Source of the DNA: Sedimentisphaerales bacterium
GTDB lineage: Bacteria > Planctomycetota > Phycisphaerae > Sedimentisphaerales > Anaerobacaceae
DNA length: 50,860 bases
Assembly (NCBI GenBank): GCA_016933295.1
Contig: JAFGBG010000078.1
Span: forward strand, 1-50,860
Direction of reading: 5' to 3'
Each line of letters starts with the position of its first letter. Positions within the stretch are counted from its first letter, which is position 1. The notes beneath the pieces are model-generated. The model was not told where the DNA came from. It did no database searches and saw nothing but the letters and a program-made list of their open reading frames with translations. This document shows, piece after piece, positions 10,700 through 19,108 of this stretch. The translations under genes and the position numbers were made by a program.

Positions 10700-10797
10700 A
10701 ACTAAAGCGTAAAAGAGCAAAAGTGCATAAGTCTTTTGCTCCTGTGCCCTTATGCCCTTGTGTTCCTTTGCTCTTGTGCTCTTCTGTACTTAAGACT
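10700..10797. repeat. Word-repeat element rich in AGAGCAAAAGTGCATAAG / CTTATGCCCTTGTG
   Basis: A-rich left half and T/C-rich right half are imperfect reverse complements (…AAGAGCAAAAGTGCATAAG… / …CTTATGCCCTTGTGTTCCTTTGCTCTT…). Confidence 0.6.
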
Positions 10798-10825
10798 ATA
10801 CAATATTATATACATACTGTGAAGA

Positions 10826-12421
10826 TTATTTTTCCGACTCCGGCAGATTCGGGTCGATGGCCAGGACGGCGGATGCCGCTCTATAATTGCGGGATTTCTC
10901 ATCTTCCGACAGTGTAATTATCTTTTTAGCTAATTCCTTTGCCTCGTTTAGCTGTTTATCTGCAAGATGCACATACATCCTAATCGTCAGGGCCTGAACA
11001 TTATAAGGTGAATCTTTGAGGATTTCCTCAGCGGCATCGCGGGCCTTGAGAGGTTTATTACAGTCGAGAGCATAAAAAATATATGCCTCCGAAGCGGCTA
11101 ATCTGCCGTTTTTAAAGCCGGGATTAGAGAAAAAACTAATGCAGTTTTCCATAATTTGATCGGCCTGCTTCTCATAACCCATCTCGAAAAGAAAAGTTGC
11201 TGAATATTTATAGTCGTACATAAGCTGCTCGACCTGCGAAGGAAGACGCAGCTCGTGCATACGAAAAATGTTAAATGCCATCTGCTCGTAATCTTTCTTT
11301 TTAGAAGCTTCATTGAAAGCAGTTGCATACTTTTCAATGCCCTGGCGGCTCTGCTCGAAGCTCTGGTAGGCCGCAAGCCGGGCATCCATATCTTCGCCGG
11401 TGACATTCTTTATTGTCTCCAAAAGATCGTTGCCTGTTCTCGACTGCTTCGCCGATATTTCGTCTATAATCACGCTAATGCAATTAATTCCATAATTATC
11501 TATAAGCCTTTGCACCTCATATGTGGCGAAAACATAGCGGGCGTAGTTATATCTCTGTCCGGTTTCAGTCGGCATATCGCCAACCAGAAGGCATAAATTG
11601 CCCGACAGCCAGTATCGAAGATTAAGCTCTTTGTGCAGATCACGGAAGTCATTTACATCATAATCTTTAATGAAGCCGTCGGCGTATTCGGACCCTGCAT
11701 GTTTTTTTAAAAGCTCGTAAGTTATGGCGTTTGCTGTGCCGTCGCTGAACCAGCGACAATAGGGATCGGTGGGCCTGACTTGTCGAAGAAGAGTCATTTC
11801 AACAATTTCATGAATCATAAGGTCCATACTGATATCACCAAATAAATTTTGCAATATCTGAAAATTTACATCAGTATCTTTTTCAAAGTTATCACTTGAT
11901 GAAATTAGAAAAACATACTCGAAATTTTTATTCTGTTTGTCTTTGCCCGAGATTTCTATCTGAGGATCGTATAGCGCCGTGTCACTGGCTTTATCGTAAG
12001 TAAAATTCGGCAGTTCACCGCCTGAACGCAGGAACTCTTTTGTCGTGCTCTGCTTAACCAGATAAAAAGTCATGTTTTCAAAAGAAGGAAATGCACCTAT
12101 TAATGCCTTCCGGAAATTTTCCTGCATCTCGACTGGAGGGTCCTCTATCCCGAGAATACTGTTTATATCAGCTAAAATCTGAGCCTTTTTTGAGATGAGA
12201 ACATGTTGTTTTTTCCTCCTATCAAGAAATTCCTTATATTTTTCTTCGAAGAATGGAAGGTTCGGCTCAAACGATTTTTCGTAATAAAACGTCGCTCCTT
12301 CGATGGTGGTTGAATTGAGATTCAGCTTCTCCCAGGCATTGGGATCAGTCTGCGCCCTGACACAAACAGAGCAGCAGCACAAAAGAACCGGCAAAATCCA
12401 AAAGTGACTTTTTGCTGCCAT
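10826..12421 (-). CDS. Secreted peptidase-MA-like protein with TPR-like C-terminus, atypical active site
   Basis: Signal peptide; 'MIHEIVEMTLLRQVRPTDPYCRWFSDGTANAITYELL' is laid out like HExxH...W-S-E/D-G gluzincins but reads HEIVE; helical repeats near the C-terminus. Confidence 0.55.
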   Translation of the reverse strand: MAAKSHFWILPVLLCCCSVCVRAQTDPNAWEKLNLNSTTIEGATFYYEKSFEPNLPFFEEKYKEFLDRRKKQHVLISKKAQILADINSILGIEDPPVEMQENFRKALIGAFPSFENMTFYLVKQSTTKEFLRSGGELPNFTYDKASDTALYDPQIEISGKDKQNKNFEYVFLISSSDNFEKDTDVNFQILQNLFGDISMDLMIHEIVEMTLLRQVRPTDPYCRWFSDGTANAITYELLKKHAGSEYADGFIKDYDVNDFRDLHKELNLRYWLSGNLCLLVGDMPTETGQRYNYARYVFATYEVQRLIDNYGINCISVIIDEISAKQSRTGNDLLETIKNVTGEDMDARLAAYQSFEQSRQGIEKYATAFNEASKKKDYEQMAFNIFRMHELRLPSQVEQLMYDYKYSATFLFEMGYEKQADQIMENCISFFSNPGFKNGRLAASEAYIFYALDCNKPLKARDAAEEILKDSPYNVQALTIRMYVHLADKQLNEAKELAKKIITLSEDEKSRNYRAASAVLAIDPNLPESEK

Positions 12422-12565
12422 TACAAATACCTCCGCATACAGTATTTATTTTTGACAAAAAGCTCTGTCAGAGTTCTTTGATAATTATAAGGATTTCCGC
12501 CGGAATGAAAAAGAAAAAAAGGACATGAAAAAAATATGCCGGCTCGGCGAAATCATAGATAAAAC

Positions 12566-12607
12566 AAAAGGGACCCATACTAAATTCGCTTAGTACAGGT
12601 CCCTTTA
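12566..12607 (-). terminator. Terminator downstream of the 12655-14853 gene
   Basis: AAAAGGGACC...TACTAA-ATTCGC-TTAGTA..GGTCCCTTT; T-rich on the minus strand after the stem. Confidence 0.7.
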
Positions 12608-12654
12608 TTAGCGAAATATTCTATGGCTAAATTATATTCTGCCGATACTACTTC

Positions 12655-14853
12655 TCAAAGAATGAAAAGGCAGATATTATCGAGGCCTATCCAGCCTTCG
12701 AGGGTATTATCGAATTCGATACCCAGCTTTTGACCTATTGCTTCGGGCACATCGTCTGCCGAGAAGGTTAAACTAAATTCCACCTTATCCTGCATGTTGT
12801 GACTCGAATCGTTATTGCCGTCGAGCAGATCGACTGTCTGGGCGGCAAGCTCGATGCGATTGCCGCTGCCGTCGTCATAATACATGCTCATTTTCAACTG
12901 TGTCGCACCGTAGTTATTCTCGGCATCGACCGTCAGAATATACTCCGCTGAGGCCTCGATAATATTACCCGTCAACTGCCATATCGACGGATCCGAGCCC
13001 ATCAAAAATGCCGACCAGTCTCCGTCCGACGGTGGAAATCTCGGTCCGGCACTTTCCACTCCGGAATCCGAAGGCGGCGTGTCGCTATTCCAGCCGGGAA
13101 CCGTATCCCAGCTTTTCAGCTTGCCCGTGCCTGGCTGCTCGAAGCTGTAATTTTCAACTTCCAGCGGCGTTGGTACGGCAGGCCGATACAATCGGATATC
13201 ATCGACGAGCACTCCGCCGGAACTACCGGTTGCGCCCGTACTTTCAAAGCCGATGGTCAGTGTCGTGACATTGCTCAGGTCCGCCCCGAGAGTGGCCAAA
13301 TCGATAGAAAGTTCCTGCCATTGGGCCAGGGTCAGATCTGGATCCAACGGCGCTTTAAGATCGTTAACCTTGATGTACATGCTCTCGGTCGCGGGATTAT
13401 TCGGATCACCGTACACCCACAGCGATAATCTCTCTGGCTCGAACGCGGCCCAGTTCCCGCCGATTAGAAGCTCCGCCGTGCTGATAGTGACCTCCGAGTA
13501 GCTCGCTGTCATGTTATTGAAGAAAATAGGCCCTGATTGAGCGCCTGAGCGGACAATTTCCGCCTCAACAAAATGTTCGTCATTGGCAAAGTCGGGATCG
13601 GGGTAACCCATTGTCGAGCCGTTTACTGTCGGATTATCATATCCATCTATCCATATCAGGAAAACTCTTCTGCTGCCTTCTTCATCTACATTGAGGTCGT
13701 TGTATGACTCGAAATCATCCACAACCAGATAATTCCTGACGGTGAAGCTCCAGAGATCGCCTTTCCACGGGCTTGCCGGGTCTGTTTCGCTATTTTCATC
13801 GATTTTCCAGTAGTAGGTTTGGCCGTATTCGAGAGGTTCGGCCGGAGTATAAGAAGAATCGGTCAGACCCTGTGCTATCAGCACATCCATCGGATTATCT
13901 CTATCGGCGTTATTGACGGCTTTGCGATCCTTCCCTAAGTAAACATCATGCGTATGTGCAAAAACGCCGGGCAGCCAGTTCAGGCCCGTCTCCGGCAGAA
14001 CTTCCTGCTGATTATCCGCCGGCTCAGGAAGGAAGGCCTCTGCCCGCGGCTCGATTCCGAGCATATAATCGATAGCTTTCAGGAAGACCTGCAAACCCTG
14101 CTCCGTGAGGTTATATGCCCCGCCGTAGCCATCGGTAACGGCCTGCGCCCCTGCGGCAAAATATAATCTTCTGTCCGCAGGAATCTGATTGGATCCCGGA
14201 TAGAACTCGACTCCTGCCTCCCACTCGGCAATATAAGCCCAGTCCTGGTCCGAAAGCGTGGCGATTAGCTTGCCGTTGCCGACATTGTCCGTAGCTATGA
14301 TCGAAATATTGCCGGAGTCCGCATTCGGGTCCATAATCTTCGCCCAGTTGTTCTCATCCAGTATCGTGCCGGAAAATATCGGATGTTCGAGATCCTCTAC
14401 TTCCACATCGACGGCGGGGTAATAAGTTGATAATTGTTGGGTTTCAAGACCGCCCATAGCCGTCGAATTAATCCAGCGCCAGCGGCTGCTCCTGACGAGA
14501 TAAGCATTCATCAGTATCATCGGCGAAGTAATGGAATTCCACTGTGTTACTTCATCCGTATTGCCGGCGTAGCCGCTGCTGTTGCTGTTGCGGCTGAAAA
14601 TAACCAAATCGGCGTTGTTCAAAAGCTCTATTTGATTGGGATCGAGCTCCGTCCATGTGCCCGGATTGGAATAGACGTTATGTCCGTAAGCAGTAATCAG
14701 GTCTATCCACGTCTGGTCATCGAGAATCCCGTCACCCTGTCCGTCAACAGGCTCGTCGCCGGCCTCGGAAACCCAGACGATATCCGCCGCATCGACCGAT
14801 GATATCAAACACATCGTCACTGCCAAAAAAATCAAAATTAATCTTCCACTCAT
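12655..14853 (-). CDS. Secreted multidomain surface protein
   Basis: Signal peptide; contains 'PADNQQEVLPETGLNWLPGVFAHTHDVYLGKD...YYWKIDEN...WKGDLWSFTV...VVDDFESYND' shared with the 15370-17619 protein; GGAGG upstream of ATG. Confidence 0.75.
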   Translation of the reverse strand: MSGRLILIFLAVTMCLISSVDAADIVWVSEAGDEPVDGQGDGILDDQTWIDLITAYGHNVYSNPGTWTELDPNQIELLNNADLVIFSRNSNSSGYAGNTDEVTQWNSITSPMILMNAYLVRSSRWRWINSTAMGGLETQQLSTYYPAVDVEVEDLEHPIFSGTILDENNWAKIMDPNADSGNISIIATDNVGNGKLIATLSDQDWAYIAEWEAGVEFYPGSNQIPADRRLYFAAGAQAVTDGYGGAYNLTEQGLQVFLKAIDYMLGIEPRAEAFLPEPADNQQEVLPETGLNWLPGVFAHTHDVYLGKDRKAVNNADRDNPMDVLIAQGLTDSSYTPAEPLEYGQTYYWKIDENSETDPASPWKGDLWSFTVRNYLVVDDFESYNDLNVDEEGSRRVFLIWIDGYDNPTVNGSTMGYPDPDFANDEHFVEAEIVRSGAQSGPIFFNNMTASYSEVTISTAELLIGGNWAAFEPERLSLWVYGDPNNPATESMYIKVNDLKAPLDPDLTLAQWQELSIDLATLGADLSNVTTLTIGFESTGATGSSGGVLVDDIRLYRPAVPTPLEVENYSFEQPGTGKLKSWDTVPGWNSDTPPSDSGVESAGPRFPPSDGDWSAFLMGSDPSIWQLTGNIIEASAEYILTVDAENNYGATQLKMSMYYDDGSGNRIELAAQTVDLLDGNNDSSHNMQDKVEFSLTFSADDVPEAIGQKLGIEFDNTLEGWIGLDNICLFIL

Positions 14854-15369
14854 AATTCACCTCCTTAAAGAACAATAATATTGGATACGTTTGGTTTTAT
14901 TTATATGTTAAATAAATGATGTTTCATATCTGCCCAGGATATTTTTTACTATTCTTTTTTGGATGAGTCCGATGAGCTTAGCCGTCAACGGCATACAGAA
15001 ACCGCCACTCCGACGAACCTCTCGCCAGGCTAAAAAAGCTAAAACCTCTCTCACGAAAAAGACAAGTACAATAAAAAAAAATTTCAACGTCTCCACAGGA
15101 TTTTCTTATCTATATACTACAGGATAAAATACCGCATAAGCAAGTGAATTTTATAGAATCACGGAGATTTCCCGGTAGTTTTTTCACGATTCTCTAAAAT
15201 CAAAATGCAAATTCGCCACATTCCAAACGCCGATTTTTCGCGTTGTTTCGGTTCCTTAAACAGAAGTACCACACTTACTCTTGACGCCCGGCCGTCACAA
15301 AGGGCCTTGCTCCGAGCGGTTCTATCTCTTAATTATCAAAAAGCTTCTTTATTACAAAAGTATTATCTC

Positions 15370-17619
15370 TTACTCGGGACTGTTTGGCTCCGCCGTTTCG
15401 CGGGGAATATACAGCCTGATGTCGTCGATATATAACATGCCTTCTCCGGCCGGCTCCTGACTGCCTATATCACCGACACCGATTCCCACAGAACTTACAT
15501 TGGTAAGGTCCGCACCTTTATCTGCGAATTTCTGCAGCGGGATATTCCACTCTGTCCATGAGCTTATCAACGATGCGTTGGGGTCGTCGTGATAAACCGC
15601 TGCGCCGGTATTGCCGTTGAGAACGGCATACACAGGTTGCGGGTCGTTGACCGGTATTCCGATATCCTGGGCGCTCCACGGCTTCTCGCCGCCCGTTCCA
15701 TCAATAGTGACATTGGAAAATACCGCTTCGCAGGTTTGGGCCGAATCGTGACTGGTTACCGCCAGGCCGATGTAAATAGGCGATGTCATGGTAACGACTT
15801 TCAGCGAAAAACTCTCCCAGTTTTCGCCGTCAACCGAGTATCCCGTTCTGATAATTCCGGCGGGCGCACGCTCTAATTTCAGCCAGTATGGCGCCATGGC
15901 ATTCGGGTCCATGTCGTTATCTCCTCTTGCCGTGCCGCCGTCGGTATTGACGCGGGTCTGGAATCGCAGACCTTTTTCAGGGTCGGGCGTAAGCAGCAAA
16001 GCGGCATTTCTCGCGCCCGGCTCGAGCGAGTCGCGAATCATAATACCCGCCTTCGAATCTTTATTAATCGGCTCAAGAGATTCGACCTTGGCGATTATCG
16101 TAACAGTCTGATTGGAGGCAAGCTCCTTATACGCAAAATGGAACTCGTCGGCGGTATTCCAGATATCCGCACCGGCGGCCGTAATGGTATATTTTCCCCC
16201 GGGCTCTTCGGCAAAGCTGCTGGAATATGCCGGATAGCCTTTGAGCCAGAGCGACAGGGATTCGAGTCCGTACTGCGTCCAGTCCTGAGTTTCCGGCAGT
16301 TGTCGTTCGGCCTGGGAGTAGAATAATGTTCCGCTTGTTTCGAGAGTCGTCTCCTCGTTAACGGTCCCGTCGTTGTCGTATTTCAAAGGCATGGATTTTT
16401 TGCCGCCGTGTACCTGCTCTCTTTCGATATAAGGAGGGTCGAAATATCCGACCGTCATGCCGGTATTATTGACATAGTAGTCTTCCCAGATTTCATATAT
16501 GATATTTTCCTCGTCGTAGCTCTCGAAATCGTCCAGCACGTCGTAGTCGGCCACGGTAAAGCTCCAGACGTCACCTCTCCACGGAGCGTTCGGATCCAGG
16601 TCGTTGATTTCATCTACGCGCCAGTAGTATGTCCGGTCGAATTCGAGAAGATTCGGCGGCTCGTAATTATTATCCGTCATGCCCTGCTGAATCAGTACAC
16701 CTCGCGGATCGTCGGGCGTAGCTTCGTTTACATCGTTAAAATCGGTCCCGAAATATAAATCATGCGTAACGGCGGTAAGTCCCGCCCTCCAGCCAAGGGC
16801 CGTATCTCGCGCAACTTCTTTCTGCTCGTTCTTGGGCTTGGGAGCGCGTGCGAGTCCGGCAGGCACACCGACATCGAACATCGCGTACGAAATGTCGTCC
16901 TGCGACAGCGCCTCGTTAAACAATCGAACTTCGTCAATTGTGCCCCAGAAAGCATTGGCGCCGCCGAGATTGTCACAGCCGATGGTTATCGTGGAATCGG
17001 TCTTAGGGCCGAACTGAAATTTCGCGCTCGGGTCCTCTATCCCGCCGACCTGAACAAAACTCTCGACTTGTTCGCCGTCAACGAAAAGAGCTATATCTGT
17101 TCCGTCGAACGAGACTCCAAGATGGCACCATTCGTTTTCCGGCGGTATCTGCCCGAACTGGGTATCGAGTATATCATCGCCTCTGCTGGAGAATTTCATA
17201 TCGCCGTTGGTACTGACCTCAAGATACCACATTGTCTGCGCTACGTTGTCCACTACGTCCCAGCCGTCTCGCTTGCCGACTATTCCCTGCCAGCTGCCGT
17301 TTATTCCGGCCCATTTTATCCAGCATGTCACGGACAATTCGCCGGTCTCCTCGGAGGGATTCCATCTGCCGCAGTTAATCCAGTAAGGCGTTGGATCGGC
17401 TCCGTCGAAATAAATTGCCTTGCCGAAGTTGGTCGCGCTATCGACCCAGTTGGGCTCGGTCTGCGCCTCGCCGTCGTGACCGAAGCCGGAGAAATCCTTG
17501 ATTAACGTGCCGGCTCCTTCGTCCATCGGATAGTATGCGACCATATCGGCGAATGCGCCGGTAACCGCGAAACTCAGCAGTAATACAACAGGAACAAAGT
17601 AAGCTGTTTTCTTGAACAT
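15370..17619 (-). CDS. LamG/concanavalin-like domain secreted protein
   Basis: 'AYYPMDEGAGTLIKDFSGFGHDGEAQ...IDEVRLFNEALSQDDI' is LamG-like; start placed at MFKKTAYF after GGAGGCAGAATC. Confidence 0.85.
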   Translation of the reverse strand: MFKKTAYFVPVVLLLSFAVTGAFADMVAYYPMDEGAGTLIKDFSGFGHDGEAQTEPNWVDSATNFGKAIYFDGADPTPYWINCGRWNPSEETGELSVTCWIKWAGINGSWQGIVGKRDGWDVVDNVAQTMWYLEVSTNGDMKFSSRGDDILDTQFGQIPPENEWCHLGVSFDGTDIALFVDGEQVESFVQVGGIEDPSAKFQFGPKTDSTITIGCDNLGGANAFWGTIDEVRLFNEALSQDDISYAMFDVGVPAGLARAPKPKNEQKEVARDTALGWRAGLTAVTHDLYFGTDFNDVNEATPDDPRGVLIQQGMTDNNYEPPNLLEFDRTYYWRVDEINDLDPNAPWRGDVWSFTVADYDVLDDFESYDEENIIYEIWEDYYVNNTGMTVGYFDPPYIEREQVHGGKKSMPLKYDNDGTVNEETTLETSGTLFYSQAERQLPETQDWTQYGLESLSLWLKGYPAYSSSFAEEPGGKYTITAAGADIWNTADEFHFAYKELASNQTVTIIAKVESLEPINKDSKAGIMIRDSLEPGARNAALLLTPDPEKGLRFQTRVNTDGGTARGDNDMDPNAMAPYWLKLERAPAGIIRTGYSVDGENWESFSLKVVTMTSPIYIGLAVTSHDSAQTCEAVFSNVTIDGTGGEKPWSAQDIGIPVNDPQPVYAVLNGNTGAAVYHDDPNASLISSWTEWNIPLQKFADKGADLTNVSSVGIGVGDIGSQEPAGEGMLYIDDIRLYIPRETAEPNSPE

Positions 17620-17871
17620 GATTCTGCCTCCTTCAAAAAGCATTGGATTGAAAAGCCGCTGTTTTTTCGTATGCCGGAATGAATTTGCCGAAAGCAGGAA
17701 TTACCGGCTCCACCTCCTAAACAGTTTTCCAACGTGGCTTTACAAAAAAAACTACACCTCACATACCAAATATAGTCCTATTATAATGCATTTGCGGCAA
17801 AAAAACCACCATTTTTTATAAATAATCGCCCTAAAGCCCTCAATCTCGCATACCCGGCAAGAAAACAGCCT

Positions 17872-17988
17872 TTATAAAATGCCCATATCTCCTCCGTCGG
17901 TATCGATTATTTTCGCCGCTTCTTCGATAGTCGCCGAATCTGTTTCCGGCCATTTTAGTTTGATAAATTTCGTTTCCCTCGACCGCAC
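17872..17988 (-). pseudogene. Possible remnant of a YrdC/Sua5-type N-terminus
   Basis: Minus-strand reading from GTG at 17988: V/M-RSRETKFIKLKWPETDSATIEEAAKIIDTDGGDMGIL*, resembling the start of YrdC/Sua5 proteins (…EAIEEAAxIIxxGGxVAFPTE…), then stops. Similarity judged from memory. Confidence 0.3.
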
Positions 17989-18199
17989 GATGCATCATAC
18001 GCAACACGATGGCAAGAACTTCCGGCAAAACTGAATAATAGCAGGGTAAATTTGTCTGGTGTAAGCGATAACGAAAACAATTTGAAAAAAAGGGGAAATG
18101 GCGGCTTTTTTGTTCAATTGTTGATCGATCCCTTAGGGCCGGCAACATCTGTCTATGACTCATTCTATCTAAAGCTATTCTCTTAACATGTCAAGACTT

Positions 18200-18228
18200 G
18201 CTTAATAACCACACTTTTGATATAATCA
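18200..18228 (+). promoter_or_regulatory. Candidate sigma70-like promoter for the ECF/kinase operon
   Basis: TTGCTT (18200-18205), 17-nt spacer, perfect TATAAT (18223-18228). Confidence 0.5.
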
Positions 18229-18345
18229 CGCTGGTTCCTTAAAGAAAATTCAAGCTTCTATGTATAAGGGTCCAGTTACACCTTACGAGTTTGCTATCAC
18301 TTGTCTTGGACCGAAGACGTAAGACATCCATTCTTGAGAAAAAGC

Positions 18346-18915
18346 ATGACCGATGTCACGCGAATTTTGAACGCGATTGAGCAAGGCGATCCACGGGCAA
18401 CAGAGGAGTTGTTACCTTTGGTATATGAAGAATTGAGACTCCTGGCTGCCCAAAAAATGTCGCAGGAATCGCCGGGCCAAACACTCCAGGCAACAGCATT
18501 GGTTCATGAAGCTTATATTAGGCTGTTAGAAGGAAAAGACCAAAACTGGAATAGCAGAGGACATTTCTTTAGGGCGGCGGCGGAGGCGATGAGGAGGATA
18601 CTTGTTGAAATTGCTAGGAGGAAGAAAACGCAAAGGCATGGCGATGAACAAGCTCATAGATCATATGATGGAATTGAGATACCTATAGATACTCTACCAG
18701 AAGATATCATTTCCCTTGATGAGGCGTTGACAAAGCTGGCGGCTCAGGAACCTGCATTGGCTGAGGTGGTGAAACTTCGTTATTTTGCCGGGCTTACGAT
18801 GGAGCAAATAGCGGGAATAATGTCTGTCTCACGTCGTACTGCCACAAGCTACTGGGCTTATGCTCGATCTTGGTTACGTCGGGAGATAACAGCAGGAGAT
18901 GAATCATACCAATGA
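18346..18915 (+). CDS. ECF-family RNA polymerase sigma factor
   Basis: 'DVTRILNAIEQGDPRATEELLPLVYEELRLLAAQKM' and 'LTMEQIAGIMSVSRRTATSYWAYARSWLRREI' (region 4 HTH). The ORF track's 18301 start uses TTG; the ATG at 18346 is more plausible. Confidence 0.92.
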   Translation: MTDVTRILNAIEQGDPRATEELLPLVYEELRLLAAQKMSQESPGQTLQATALVHEAYIRLLEGKDQNWNSRGHFFRAAAEAMRRILVEIARRKKTQRHGDEQAHRSYDGIEIPIDTLPEDIISLDEALTKLAAQEPALAEVVKLRYFAGLTMEQIAGIMSVSRRTATSYWAYARSWLRREITAGDESYQ

Positions 18916-19108
18916 CAGCAGTTATGCCTAATATTTAATGATCTTAGTTTCTCTCTGATTGGTCAGTACTGGAGTCTTTACAGTGCAAGGTCAATGAAGT
19001 AAGAAAAAATTTAATTTTTTTTGCAGATACTCAGATATTTCTCTTCTCATTTGCCGGAAAAATCTCGCACTATTATATAGAAGACATCATTGTTTAGGAA
19101 AAGAACCT

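Noticed and set aside
16762-17505. 247-aa + strand ORF opposite the LamG gene
   Set aside because: Overlaps a convincing secreted LamG protein on the minus strand; no motif.
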